Below, piece by piece: positions 25,554 through 34,282 of a stretch of DNA of 64,000 bases. How positions within the stretch are numbered: position 1 is the stretch's first letter; each line of letters begins with the position of its first letter. Position numbers and translations under genes: made by a program. The stretch is from an uncultured Litoreibacter sp. (GTDB taxonomy: Bacteria; Pseudomonadota; Alphaproteobacteria; Rhodobacterales; Rhodobacteraceae): assembly GCA_947493265.1 (NCBI GenBank), contig CANLQL010000003.1:62001-126000 (forward strand), given 5' to 3'. Below the pieces are notes generated by a model. It worked only from the letters and a program-made list of their open reading frames with translations, had not been told where the DNA came from and did not search any database.

Positions 25554-26465
25554 TTAATTTTTGGTCAGTTCGGTGGCGATTTCAGCAGCCAGGCGTGCAT
25601 TGTTGAGCACCAGTGCAATATTCGCATCAAGTGACTTGCCATCCGTCAATTCGAATATCCGGTTGAGCAGGAAGGGCGTGACGGCTTTGGCTGTGATGTT
25701 CTGACTTTCGGCCTCAGCAAGGGCCTTTGCGATGATCGGATCGAGGATGGATTTGGAAATCTCGGCCTCTTTCGGGATCGGGTTTGCGATAAGTTGCCCG
25801 CCCGGCAGACCAAGATCCGCCCGCATCCTGTGGGCTGCGGCGATATCTGCTGCGCTGTCCAGTCTGAGAGGGGCTGCGAGGCCTGCATCCTGTGACCAGA
25901 ACGCGGGAAGCTGGTTCTGACCGAACGCAATCACCGGAACGCCAAGGGTTTCAAGGACTTCCATGGTTTTGTTCAGATCAAGAATGGCCTTTGCGCCGGC
26001 AGCTACAACTGTCACCGGCGTTTGAGCGAGCTCTTGCAGATCGGCCGAAATATCAAAGCTGTGTTCGGCCCCCCGATGCACGCCGCCGATACCGCCGGTT
26101 GCAAATACATCAATCCCTGCCAAATGCGCGATGATCATCGTGGCGGCGACCGTCGTGGCCCCCGTGTTACCTTGGGCCAGACACACGGCAAGATCGGCGC
26201 GCGACAGCTTGGCCACCGACGTGGCTTGGGCCAGCTGCTCCAATTGATCAGGCTCCAATCCGGCATGTAGATTGCCGTTGATCACCGCAATTGTGGCCGG
26301 TGTCGCGCCCGCATCGCGGACCGTTTGTTCAACGGCTTGCGCTGTTTCCAAGTTCTGCGGAAATGGCATCCCGTGGGTAATGATTGTGCTTTCAAGGGCA
26401 ACAATTGGAGCGCCATCCGCTTGTGCGGTCTGCACCTCTTGGGACAGATGTATCTTCAAGGTCAT
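25554..26465 (-). CDS. psuG: Pseudouridine-5'-phosphate glycosidase
   Basis: 303 residues, full length. Reversibly cleaves the C-C glycosidic bond of pseudouridine 5'-phosphate to uracil and ribose 5-phosphate. Family motifs: ALESTIITHGMPFPQN, NGNLHAGL, the long GNTGATTVAATMIIAHLAGI followed by FATGGIGGVHRG, and GVPVIAFGQNQLPAFW. The start ATG at 26465 overlaps the stop of the upstream kinase gene by 4 bp, the normal psuK-psuG pairing. Confidence 0.95.
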   Translation of the reverse strand: MTLKIHLSQEVQTAQADGAPIVALESTIITHGMPFPQNLETAQAVEQTVRDAGATPATIAVINGNLHAGLEPDQLEQLAQATSVAKLSRADLAVCLAQGNTGATTVAATMIIAHLAGIDVFATGGIGGVHRGAEHSFDISADLQELAQTPVTVVAAGAKAILDLNKTMEVLETLGVPVIAFGQNQLPAFWSQDAGLAAPLRLDSAADIAAAHRMRADLGLPGGQLIANPIPKEAEISKSILDPIIAKALAEAESQNITAKAVTPFLLNRIFELTDGKSLDANIALVLNNARLAAEIATELTKN

Positions 26466-27340
26466 CCGTAGCTTTCTCCGGAAATGTAGATCGCAGCCGC
26501 ATCGAGGGCGGCTTGCAAAGAGGTCTCACCGCTGAGCCCGCGGGCCTCTGCGGCGATATGGGCGGCCATGAATGTGTCGCCCGCGCCCGTGATCCGGGTG
26601 ACGACAACTTCGGGCGGTGTACGTGTGATCACGCCTGATTTTGTGGCCTCCGCCGCTTGGGTCGGCCCTGAAGTGACAAGCGCGCGTTTCAAGCCACGTT
26701 GGATCAGCGCCTCGGCGGCGGCTTCAGCGGTGGCATGAGTTTGGTGCAGGATCAGGTTGGCTTCTTCCAGATTGACATAGAGTGTCGCAGAAGGGTGATC
26801 GAGGAAAACGGTCAGCCGCTCCGCCTTGCCGGGGGAGGCGGGGGCGACGCGCAAATCGGTTTCGGCAAAGGCGGGGTCATTGGCAATCTGGGCCAAAAGT
26901 TGTGCGGTTAGATTGCCGTCCAGCGCGACCAAGCCGGACCAGCCTTGCAACGCACCCTTTCGCAGGGGGGAAAGGATCTTCTCGCCAGCGGCTTCCAGGG
27001 AATGGGCGTCTGCAATGGCCGCAACCAGCCCGTTGCCGCCTTCGATGGCCATATACTGGTCGGTCGGCAGGTCCGAGGACAGGTAGACATGGTCGGTCTG
27101 GACACCCAGCCTTGTACAAGCGGCCAAAAGCTCTTGACCCGCATCGTCCTGACCGATCGATGTCAAGACGGCCGGGGTCATACCATAGGCGCGTAAGGCC
27201 ATCGCGATATTCATGGCGACACCGCCTGGCAAACGGGTGATCCGTCCAGGTACGTCCGAGCCCACACGCATATGCGCATTGGCCCGCCCGATAATGTCCC
27301 AGAGGACCGATCCGATACAAAGGATATCTGGTTGTGTCAT
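26462..27340 (-). CDS. psuK: PfkB family carbohydrate kinase, probable pseudouridine kinase
   Basis: 292 residues from the ATG at 27340 (MTQPDIL). PfkB/ribokinase fold: an N-terminal [15 protein letters not shown] motif and the C-terminal signature [15 protein letters not shown] with its catalytic aspartate. It is translationally coupled to psuG, so the substrate is almost certainly pseudouridine. The pair salvages pseudouridine from RNA turnover. Transcription starts in the 242-bp region shared divergently with rpsB. Confidence 0.9.
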   Translation of the reverse strand: MTQPDILCIGSVLWDIIGRANAHMRVGSDVPGRITRLPGGVAMNIAMALRAYGMTPAVLTSIGQDDAGQELLAACTRLGVQTDHVYLSSDLPTDQYMAIEGGNGLVAAIADAHSLEAAGEKILSPLRKGALQGWSGLVALDGNLTAQLLAQIANDPAFAETDLRVAPASPGKAERLTVFLDHPSATLYVNLEEANLILHQTHATAEAAAEALIQRGLKRALVTSGPTQAAEATKSGVITRTPPEVVVTRITGAGDTFMAAHIAAEARGLSGETSLQAALDAAAIYISGESYG

Positions 27341-27376
27341 GGTGCTTTCATGGCGAGGTGCGCGCCTGTGTGCAAG

Positions 27377-27418
27377 GGGCGGAGCCTCCGGCGGGAGTAC
27401 TTTTTGCAAGAAGAAGCA
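27377..27418. repeat. Candidate family-wide intergenic repeat with hairpin and T run
   Basis: Between psuK and rpsB, a G/C-rich block containing GGAGCCTCCGGCGGGAGTAC is followed by TTTTTGCAAGAAGAAG. CTCC/GGAG can pair across a short loop just before the T run, like a small terminator. From memory, very similar sequences occur many times between genes in Rhodobacteraceae genomes. Only one copy is visible here, so the repeat status rests on recall. Confidence 0.45.
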
Positions 27419-27582
27419 TGGCGGACCAAGCAGAGGGCTTGCGGGGGGCAGGGGTTTGGCCTATACGGCGCTCACATCACAGGCGGGGTCGGGTCCTCGC
27501 GGGGAGAAATCCCGTTTGGATCCACCGGTTGAACGACAGTTCTCAAGCTCCGCCGAGGTATAAACCGGAAAGGAAAAATGAC

Positions 27583-28446
27583 ATGGCGCTGCCTGAATTT
27601 TCACTGCGTCAGCTTTTGGAAGCTGGCGTTCACTTTGGTCACCAGACCCAACGTTGGAACCCGCGGATGGAATCGTATATTTACGGCTCCAAGAACGGTA
27701 TCCACATCATGGACCTTACACAGACTGTTCCGCTTCTGGATCAGGCTTTGCAAGTTGTGCGTGACACGACATCCAAGGGTGGCCGCGTTCTGTTCGTTGG
27801 CACCAAGCGTCAGGCGCAACGTCCGATCGCAGAAGCTGCTGAGAAATCCGCGCAATATTACATGAACCACCGCTGGTTGGGTGGCACTTTGACGAACTGG
27901 AAAACCGTTTCCAATTCGATCAATCGCCTGAAATCCATCGATGAAGCGATGGAAGGCGGGTTCTCCGGCCTGACCAAGAAAGAGCGTCTGGGCATGGAGC
28001 GTGACCAAGGCAAATTGCAAGCTTCCCTTGGCGGTATCCGCGAAATGGGTGGCACACCTGATCTTCTGTTCGTCATCGACGTGAACAAAGAAGACCTGGC
28101 CATTGCCGAAGCCAACAAGCTGGGCATCCCGGTTGTGGCTGTTGTTGACAGCAACTGTTCGCCAGATGGCATCGACTATATCATTCCGGGCAATGACGAT
28201 GCGGCGCGGGCGATTGGTCTTTACTGTGACCTGGTTGCACGTGCAGCTTTGGACGGTATGTCTGCACAAATGGGCAATGCGGGCGTTGATCTTGGCGCTG
28301 CGGTTGATGCACCTGTTGAGGAAGCCGTGACCGACATGCCAATTGGTGGCGCGTCCGATGAAGCTGCCAAAGATGACACGGTTGCTGCAGAAGGCGTCCT
28401 TGATATCGAAAGCACCAAAGAGACAGTTGCAAAAGCTGAAGGCTGA
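27583..28446 (+). CDS. rpsB: 30S ribosomal protein S2
   Basis: 287 residues from the ATG at 27583 ([21 protein letters not shown] abbreviated [14 protein letters not shown]), with AAAGGAAAA upstream. S2 motifs: [65 protein letters not shown] (shortened [18 protein letters not shown]). A ~45-residue acidic, Ala-rich C-terminal tail is longer than in E. coli but usual in alphaproteobacteria. Followed by tsf, the standard order. Confidence 0.97.
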   Translation: MALPEFSLRQLLEAGVHFGHQTQRWNPRMESYIYGSKNGIHIMDLTQTVPLLDQALQVVRDTTSKGGRVLFVGTKRQAQRPIAEAAEKSAQYYMNHRWLGGTLTNWKTVSNSINRLKSIDEAMEGGFSGLTKKERLGMERDQGKLQASLGGIREMGGTPDLLFVIDVNKEDLAIAEANKLGIPVVAVVDSNCSPDGIDYIIPGNDDAARAIGLYCDLVARAALDGMSAQMGNAGVDLGAAVDAPVEEAVTDMPIGGASDEAAKDDTVAAEGVLDIESTKETVAKAEG

Positions 28447-28465
28447 CTGCGACGCGATAGTGATA

Positions 28466-28491
28466 CCGAAGGCCCAGAGACCGGCCTTCGG
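28466..28491 (+). terminator. Intercistronic hairpin between rpsB and tsf
   Basis: CCGAAGGCC (28466-28474) pairs perfectly with GGCCTTCGG (28483-28491) over an 8-base loop. There is no T run, so it is more likely an attenuator or RNA-stability element that adjusts the S2 to EF-Ts ratio than a full terminator. Confidence 0.6.
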
Positions 28492-28521
28492 CTAACCTCA
28501 AATTGACAGGAGATCCATGAG

Positions 28522-29397
28522 ATGGCGATTACCGCTGCAATGGTGAAAGAACTGCGCGACAGCACTGGCGCAGGCATGATGGATGCCAAGAAGGCATTGA
28601 CTGAAAATGATGGCGACATGGATGCTGCGGTTGATTGGCTGCGGACAAAAGGTCTTGCCAAAGCTGCAAAGAAATCTGGCCGGACCGCGGCAGAAGGTCT
28701 TGTGGCTGTCAAAGTCGCCGGTGGGCGCGGGGTTGCTGTTGAAGTGAACTCTGAAACAGATTTTGTCGGCAAGAATGCTGATTTCCAGGCCATGGTTGCT
28801 GGCGTTGCAGACGTCGCCGTTGGCGTGAATTCCGTCGACGAATTGAAAGCAGCTGATATGGGCGGAAAGTCCGTTGAAACTGTGATCACAGATGCGATTG
28901 CGACGATTGGCGAAAACATGTCCTTGCGTCGCATGTCCGTTCTGGAAGGGGCCTCGGTTGTGTCTTATGTGCACAACGCCGCCGCACCAGGGATGGGCAA
29001 GATCGGTGTTTTGGTCGCGTTGTCCGGTGAAAACGAGGCGTTTGGTAAGCAGGTTGCGATGCATGTCGCGGCTGTAAACCCAGCATCTTTGTCCGAAGCT
29101 GACCTTGATCCAGCCGTGGTCGAGAAAGAGAAAAACGTTCAGATGGATATCGCCCGCGAAAGCGGCAAGCCTGAGGCTGTTATCGAGAAAATGATCGTTG
29201 GCCGGATGAAAAAGTTCATGGCGGAAGTCACACTTCTGAGCCAGTCTTTCGTGGTCAATCCCGATCTGACTGTTGGCGCTGCGGCGAAAGAAGCAGGCGT
29301 CGAGATCACTGGCTTCGTGCGTCTTGAAGTCGGCGAAGGCATTGAGAAAAAAGAAGAAAACTTTGCAGAAGAAGTTGCGGCACAGCTGGGTCGCTAG
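28522..29397 (+). CDS. tsf: Elongation factor Ts
   Basis: 291 residues. Nucleotide exchange factor for EF-Tu. N-terminal UBA-like domain with [18 protein letters not shown], the core motif [16 protein letters not shown], and the dimerisation/core repeats with MHVAAVNP and [21 protein letters not shown] lies upstream of the ATG. Downstream is a strong terminator. Confidence 0.97.
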   Translation: MAITAAMVKELRDSTGAGMMDAKKALTENDGDMDAAVDWLRTKGLAKAAKKSGRTAAEGLVAVKVAGGRGVAVEVNSETDFVGKNADFQAMVAGVADVAVGVNSVDELKAADMGGKSVETVITDAIATIGENMSLRRMSVLEGASVVSYVHNAAAPGMGKIGVLVALSGENEAFGKQVAMHVAAVNPASLSEADLDPAVVEKEKNVQMDIARESGKPEAVIEKMIVGRMKKFMAEVTLLSQSFVVNPDLTVGAAAKEAGVEITGFVRLEVGEGIEKKEENFAEEVAAQLGR

Positions 29398-29429
29398 TCT
29401 TTTTCGACGTTTCTGACTGCTGAAATGAG

Positions 29430-29462
29430 AAGCGGTGCGCTGGATAAACCAACGCACCGCTT
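29430..29462 (+). terminator. Rho-independent terminator of rpsB-tsf
   Basis: AAGCGGTGCG (29430-29439) and CGCACCGCTT (29453-29462) form a 10-bp stem with a 13-base loop, followed by TTCTTCTTTT. Position and T run fit the end of the tsf transcript. Confidence 0.85.
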
Positions 29463-29759
29463 TCTTCTTTTCACCTCCGTGCTGGGGATGACGGTGCGGT
29501 GAAAGGAAGAAGCTGTTTTTCGAACTAAAATACGCCCGAAAAACAGCAATCCGGAAAACCGGACCAACAGGCGTTCCCCCATAATAGTGAAGGTCGTCCT
29601 ATCGGCTAAAGTCCCATGGCATAAAGCCACCACTCACGGAACAAGGTCAGAATGCCGGAATACGGCGTGAGTGTAAAAGTAAGGATTTCCTTACCTTCCT
29701 TATTTCATTGGGATTTTCGGTGTGAAAAATTTCAGATTTTTCAGCAGGTTAATCTTTGC
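29463..29759. other. Gene-free stretch between tsf and the luxR-type gene, with two inverted repeats
   Basis: No convincing gene on either strand. GTAAGGA (29679-29685) and TCCTTAC (29688-29694) make a 7-bp inverted repeat with a 2-base centre. TGAAAAAT (29723-29730) and ATTTTTCA (29736-29743) make an 8-bp A/T hairpin just beyond the luxR-type stop. On the minus strand the second could serve as a terminator for aroQ-luxR. Confidence 0.5.
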
Positions 29760-30515
29760 TTATCGCTCGATCAGGAAGAACTGATTCTGGGACGATGCTT
29801 TCAGAATTGCTTGCGCTGTTGTGTCCACATCAAGCGCTTCACGGGCAAGTCTGAGGTGTTTTTCAATCGTCGCCGGATTGAGATCCATGATCGTCGCGGT
29901 ATCCTGAATGGTCTTGCCGTCAGCCACCCATTCCAGAACTTCGCGCTGGCGTGACGTCAATTTGCGTCGCTGACCGGTGGTGTGGGGCAGTTGTGTGACC
30001 TTCAGATGTAGGATCTTGTTGGCCAACTCGATATCATCACCATGTTCAGCCCAGGTTTCCTCGACATCAGCTTGGGTGAGGCCGCGACGCGCGGTCATGC
30101 CGATTGCGCCTTTGGCCCGCATGGAGACGTCGTGGAAGCTGATCGTATAGCCAGCCACAACACCAAATTTGATGTTCTGGGCCATGGCCTCCATAACTTC
30201 CGGGCCGATCTCGCCGGATTGCATCATCTGGTGGACAAGCGACCAGCTGCATGCGCCGACATTCTCAGCGGCCCAGGCAACCATTGGGCCTTTGAAGTAC
30301 ATGCCTTCGCCAATGAACACGTCGACATAGTCCGGATCATGGTTCGTCAGGATAAGCGCGTCTTGCAGATCGCCCAAAGTTGTGCCGGTCCGGAACCGTG
30401 TATAGCCGTAGATCAGACGATCGAAGCCGTATTCATCCATTTTCTTTGTATGGAGGTTCCACGCGTCTTCCATGTCATTGGTCGCGAGCAGGGCGTTTAA
30501 GTGATCCTGGATCAT
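29760..30515 (-). CDS. LuxR family regulator with altered autoinducer-binding domain (LuxR solo)
   Basis: 251 residues from the ATG at 30515, which overlaps the aroQ stop by 4 bp. The N-terminal ~165 residues match the autoinducer-binding fold, and the C-terminal ~65 residues are a GerE-type helix-turn-helix (LTSRQREVLEWVADGKTIQ, then NPATIEKHLRLAREAL). Aligned by eye to TraR, three residues that hold acyl-homoserine lactones are changed: Trp57 to Tyr and Tyr61 to Phe (in PDYVDVF), and Asp70 to Gly (in FKGPMVAWA). No luxI gene is in the window. It probably responds to a different ligand or to none. Confidence 0.85.
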   Translation of the reverse strand: MIQDHLNALLATNDMEDAWNLHTKKMDEYGFDRLIYGYTRFRTGTTLGDLQDALILTNHDPDYVDVFIGEGMYFKGPMVAWAAENVGACSWSLVHQMMQSGEIGPEVMEAMAQNIKFGVVAGYTISFHDVSMRAKGAIGMTARRGLTQADVEETWAEHGDDIELANKILHLKVTQLPHTTGQRRKLTSRQREVLEWVADGKTIQDTATIMDLNPATIEKHLRLAREALDVDTTAQAILKASSQNQFFLIER

Positions 30516-30955
30516 CCTTGCGCCCCTGTATGACGGGCGAGGGCGTCGATGGCCAAAGTATAACTCTGTGCGCCGAAGCCGCAAATTTGACCGATCGCAA
30601 CTGCCGAAATGTAGGAGGTTTTGCGGAACGCTTCACGCGCGTGGATGTTGGACAGGTGAACTTCCACAGTTGGGATCTCCACGGAACTTATCGCATCCAT
30701 AAGCGCCACCGAAGTGTGCGTATAAGCACCTGCATTCAAGGCAATACCGGCATGTTTGCCTTTCGCTTGATGGATGAGGTCCACCAAGGAGCCTTCGGAA
30801 TTGGTTTGTTCGAAATCGACGCCCAATCCCAATGCTTTTGCGTGGCTGCGACACATCTTTTCGATATCAACAAGCGTTACCGCCCCGTAAACATCAGGTT
30901 GACGGGTCCCAAGCAGATTTAGATTTGGCCCGTTCAAAATGAGTATCGACGGCAT
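30512..30955 (-). CDS. aroQ: 3-dehydroquinate dehydratase, type II
   Basis: 147 residues from the ATG at 30955 (MPSILILNGPN), which has GGGGAAAG upstream; the longer frame upstream is not family-like. Shikimate pathway enzyme. Active-site motifs: NGPNLNLLGTRQPDVYG with the catalytic Tyr, LNAGAYTHTSVAL, and EVHLSNIHAREAFR with the catalytic His. It is translationally coupled to the LuxR-type gene, an odd but apparently real pairing. Confidence 0.95.
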   Translation of the reverse strand: MPSILILNGPNLNLLGTRQPDVYGAVTLVDIEKMCRSHAKALGLGVDFEQTNSEGSLVDLIHQAKGKHAGIALNAGAYTHTSVALMDAISSVEIPTVEVHLSNIHAREAFRKTSYISAVAIGQICGFGAQSYTLAIDALARHTGAQG

Positions 30956-31007
30956 CTTTCCCCACATTTTTCTCACTGGTGCGACAGCAACAAAACACAA
31001 GTACTCT

Positions 31008-31400
31008 ATGTCGCAGAACAAAGCACGACAATTCCTAGCTGAATGGCGCGAGATGCACAATGTACGTGCATTGATGCACATCCCTTTGACGACACGGCGA
31101 ACTTCCGGCTATGCCACAGAAATAGCGCGCTATTTCGGAACTGCAACAGAAGAGGTCGTCGCCATCTCAGCGACTGATATCCCAGCATTCAGGAGTACAG
31201 TAAGTCCTTTGTTAACCATTTCACAACAGGATTCTGTGAACTGGCTTTTATTCCGGAAAGGGTGGTCTGTGGAATTGGAAGCGTTCGGGAACTCGGCGAC
31301 CGGAACGTGGATTGTGAGTCAAAGCTTCCTGGTTCTATCTGGAGCAGGCAACCTCTGTAGGGCGTTGGAAGAATTAGAAAAATCGCGGACACGAACTTGA
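31008..31400 (+). CDS. Hypothetical protein
   Basis: Possible 130-residue protein from the ATG at 31008. I do not recognise it. It has a basic, polar N-terminal half (ARQFLAEWREMHNVRALMHI) and a more hydrophobic C-terminal half (WLLFRKGWSVELEAF), no clear signal peptide and no strong ribosome binding site. It lies in an A/T-richer stretch and is divergent from aroQ across ~50 bp. It could be a real lineage-specific gene or a chance frame. Confidence 0.4.
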   Translation: MSQNKARQFLAEWREMHNVRALMHIPLTTRRTSGYATEIARYFGTATEEVVAISATDIPAFRSTVSPLLTISQQDSVNWLLFRKGWSVELEAFGNSATGTWIVSQSFLVLSGAGNLCRALEELEKSRTRT

Positions 31401-31556
31401 ATAACGCGGTTCAGCTATTCTAGGTTTCATTATTTCATAAGTCTTATAATGGTAATTATGTTAAATATAGATACGGCTAAATGGAGGTTTTGCTGAGTAA
31501 TTACTGTTTGGCGCTAATTTCCTCTCTATCCAGACTAGACCACCCCTTCAGGATAT

Positions 31557-34133
31557 CTAGAGTAAGAAATCGCTTTCTGTCATTTCGATATCAGCGTCCA
31601 TCTGCATCTGAAGATCAGCAATCATGTCGCCATCGACGTCAGCTTGGACGATTAGCGATCCATCGGCGTTGAACACGCGCAGCTCACCGCCTTGGCCCGA
31701 AAACGCTGCATCGCCAATGAAACTGAAGCTCTGGTCGTTCTCCTCGTCAGGATTTGCGTCAATGTCCGAGACATCAATCCTGTCAGCGCCTTGTTCGAAC
31801 GCAAAGATCTTGTCCATGGATGTCGCTGTGCTGTCTGTGAGATAATCATAGTCGAAGATGTCATCACCAGCACCGCCGTTCAGATGATCCGCACCAGCGC
31901 CACCGTTGAGGATATCGTCGCCATCAAATCCAAACAGCCTATCATCGCCGCCAACGCCAAAAAGCCTGTCATCGCCGCCAAATCCCAACAGCGCGTTGTT
32001 GTCTGCAGATCCAATGAGCAGATCACCACCGAAGTTTGAACCATAGAGGTTTTCAATACTGGTAAAGACGTCAGATCCGCTCTGGCCTTGTGCCATCTGG
32101 CTTTCACCTTGAAACCGCAGGTCCAATCGAACGCCGGTTGAACTGTGGTAGTAGTTCATTGTATCCATTCCAGTGCCGCCATTGAATGTGTCGTCGCCAT
32201 CCGCGCCGGGAAACGGTCCCGCGCCAGGTGTCATGATATCACCACCGCCAAGGTCATAAATCGTCGCGTCGGGATCTTCACCTGAATTGGAGGTCGTCGT
32301 TTGCGTGTTTCCGCTTTGATAGCCTTGGCCGAAATAGCCTGACACGACGTTTTCGCTGATTGCGGCCAAGTCGATGATATCGAAGTCACCCGCAAGGAAG
32401 ATATCATCGCCTAAGCCACCGAAAAGATTATCATTTCCTGCTTCGCCAACAAGCGTGTCATGACCCTCACCACCGTCGAGCATATCGTCGTCATCACCGC
32501 CAAAAAGGTCATCTTCATCCTCGTCGCCAGACAGCTGATCACTGCCGGAGCCACCCATCAAAATGTCGCGCCCGGTGCCGCCAAAAAGGATGTCGCTGCC
32601 ACCTGCCCCGTCCAAAATGTCATCTCCGGCAAGGCCTAGAACGGTATCGTCTTCCACACCGCCCAGGATCGTATCGCCAAGAAGGGAGCCGACAATTTCG
32701 GTGATAGGCAGTCCGATTTCGCCGAGAATACTGGCGGAATGGGACATGTTGAACAGGTCGCGGTAGTCCAGATCGCTTTCGTTCAGGAAACCGCCATCGA
32801 AGGTTTGAACCTCCAGGATTTCGTTGCCGAAAGTGACCGAAAATCCATCCGCCAGGCTTTCAATTTCAAGTGCGTCCAGCGTATAGGCCAAGCCCAATGG
32901 GCTGATGTCGATCTTGTCGATGCCCAGTTGGAAATCAGTGATGTAGTCGCGGCTGTTGTCCGACCGGAACACGAAGATATCTGCGCCCTCGCCGCCGGTT
33001 AGGGTTTCTGTCCCGACACCGTCCAGCAAGACGTCATCACCTGCCCCGCCAATGGTTGTTTGTCCGGCAGCGGCCATCAGCAATTGGTTGGTTGCCGTGC
33101 CGCCGCCCGGTGTCACGATGTCAGTCATATCGACAGACACCTGTACGATGTCGTCTGATCCTTCCACGGTCAGGAATAGCTGCAATTCAGCACCCAAAAT
33201 CTGTGCTTTCAAAGATGTCGGATTGCCAGAAAAGATTGCTTCGCGATCAAAACCCGCCGAGACATCAAGCAATTGGCCCGTTGGCAAAACTTCCAGCAAA
33301 CTCATGGCGTTGGTGCCTGCTGTTAACAGAAAGGATCGGTCCTCCACGGTAAAGCTTTCGATGAGATTTGCGCCGGAATATCCCAGTTGCGTGTTTGCGA
33401 CGACGTGATCGAGGATAGACAGCTCCCCGTTGCTTTCTGCTTCAAACAACAGGATGCTGCCGCTGTTATCTGGCGATGCGACGGCCACGAAATTGGTTCC
33501 ATGCGCGGCAAAAACGGCTAGATCGCTGACGCCGTTGAGGTAGATCTCGTCATTGGCGTCAAATGTGTTGATCAAGGCCAGCGTTCCGTCGGGTTGTAGC
33601 TGGAATGTCTGCAGGCTGTCTTCCGTTTCGCTTCCGGCAAGTAGAATTTGCCCGCTGGAGGTTGGAAGAAATGCCAGGGCGGATACAAAATCCAGATCGG
33701 GTGCTGCGCCTGAAAAGGCGGTCGGCAAGCCTGTGATTGCGCCTGTCGATATCGTGATTTGTGAGACTTCCAGCGTGCCGTCTGGGCCTGTCGGCGCATA
33801 GAGGAAAAAGTCATCTCCATCCGAATAGCCGATCGCAATGTCGCGGTTTTCATTGATCGTTTCGGTCGGGAAGTAGGCTGTTCCCCCGGTCAAGCCGGCA
33901 AGTTCATCCAGATTGGCATGCAGATCGGTGGATGTGAAATAGCTCGGTGAAAAGCCGTCGATCTTGGTGGCTTGCGCCCCCTCCCCCAGCAGATAGTAGT
34001 CAACTTCGGAGGCCCCATATCGTAGTCGCAGATAGTCAGAGCCCGCGAAGGTGACCAAGCCAAGTTGGTGATCTTCACCGTTCTGGAACGAAACGGTCGA
34101 TGCTAAGGCACCATGAAGTGTATATCGAAACAT
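31557..34133 (-). CDS. RTX calcium-binding protein, probable type I secretion substrate
   Basis: 858 residues, acidic, no signal peptide and almost no cysteine. Residues ~1-345 look like a beta-propeller (repeated blade-like strands, e.g. YFPTETINENRDIAIGYSDG and LQPDGTLALINTFDANDEIY). From ~365 on there are blocks of the RTX nonapeptide GGxGxDxLx: GGAGDDVLLDG, then a long array at ~485-575 (GLAGDDILDGAGGSDILFGG, GGSGSDQLSGDEDEDDLFGG), and another at ~700-770. The C-terminal ~90 residues (DKIFAFEQGADRIDVSDIDA) resemble the serralysin/M10 C-terminal secretion region. Such proteins fold on Ca2+ binding outside the cell. No type I secretion genes are adjacent. No protease HExxH motif was seen. 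Confidence 0.87.
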   Translation of the reverse strand: MFRYTLHGALASTVSFQNGEDHQLGLVTFAGSDYLRLRYGASEVDYYLLGEGAQATKIDGFSPSYFTSTDLHANLDELAGLTGGTAYFPTETINENRDIAIGYSDGDDFFLYAPTGPDGTLEVSQITISTGAITGLPTAFSGAAPDLDFVSALAFLPTSSGQILLAGSETEDSLQTFQLQPDGTLALINTFDANDEIYLNGVSDLAVFAAHGTNFVAVASPDNSGSILLFEAESNGELSILDHVVANTQLGYSGANLIESFTVEDRSFLLTAGTNAMSLLEVLPTGQLLDVSAGFDREAIFSGNPTSLKAQILGAELQLFLTVEGSDDIVQVSVDMTDIVTPGGGTATNQLLMAAAGQTTIGGAGDDVLLDGVGTETLTGGEGADIFVFRSDNSRDYITDFQLGIDKIDISPLGLAYTLDALEIESLADGFSVTFGNEILEVQTFDGGFLNESDLDYRDLFNMSHSASILGEIGLPITEIVGSLLGDTILGGVEDDTVLGLAGDDILDGAGGSDILFGGTGRDILMGGSGSDQLSGDEDEDDLFGGDDDDMLDGGEGHDTLVGEAGNDNLFGGLGDDIFLAGDFDIIDLAAISENVVSGYFGQGYQSGNTQTTTSNSGEDPDATIYDLGGGDIMTPGAGPFPGADGDDTFNGGTGMDTMNYYHSSTGVRLDLRFQGESQMAQGQSGSDVFTSIENLYGSNFGGDLLIGSADNNALLGFGGDDRLFGVGGDDRLFGFDGDDILNGGAGADHLNGGAGDDIFDYDYLTDSTATSMDKIFAFEQGADRIDVSDIDANPDEENDQSFSFIGDAAFSGQGGELRVFNADGSLIVQADVDGDMIADLQMQMDADIEMTESDFLL

Positions 34134-34282
34134 AGAACAGCCCCCTCAGGATGTATGAGGCTGTTATGACCGGCGGTTTTGGTGAATTTGGCGTAGAAAT
34201 GGGGCAATAAAGTGGATTACCGGCGCAAGTTTAGACGAATGCGAGCTTGCAAATTATCCTGGTATTAAGCTTTGCTGGTAGG

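Noticed and set aside
28498-29457. 319-codon minus-strand frame opposite tsf
   Set aside because: Opposite a conserved EF-Ts gene; His/Phe-rich shadow sequence.
31800-33050. Regular short repeats that might suggest a CRISPR array
   Set aside because: They encode RTX nonapeptides in one long frame; spacing is 27 bp without unique spacers.
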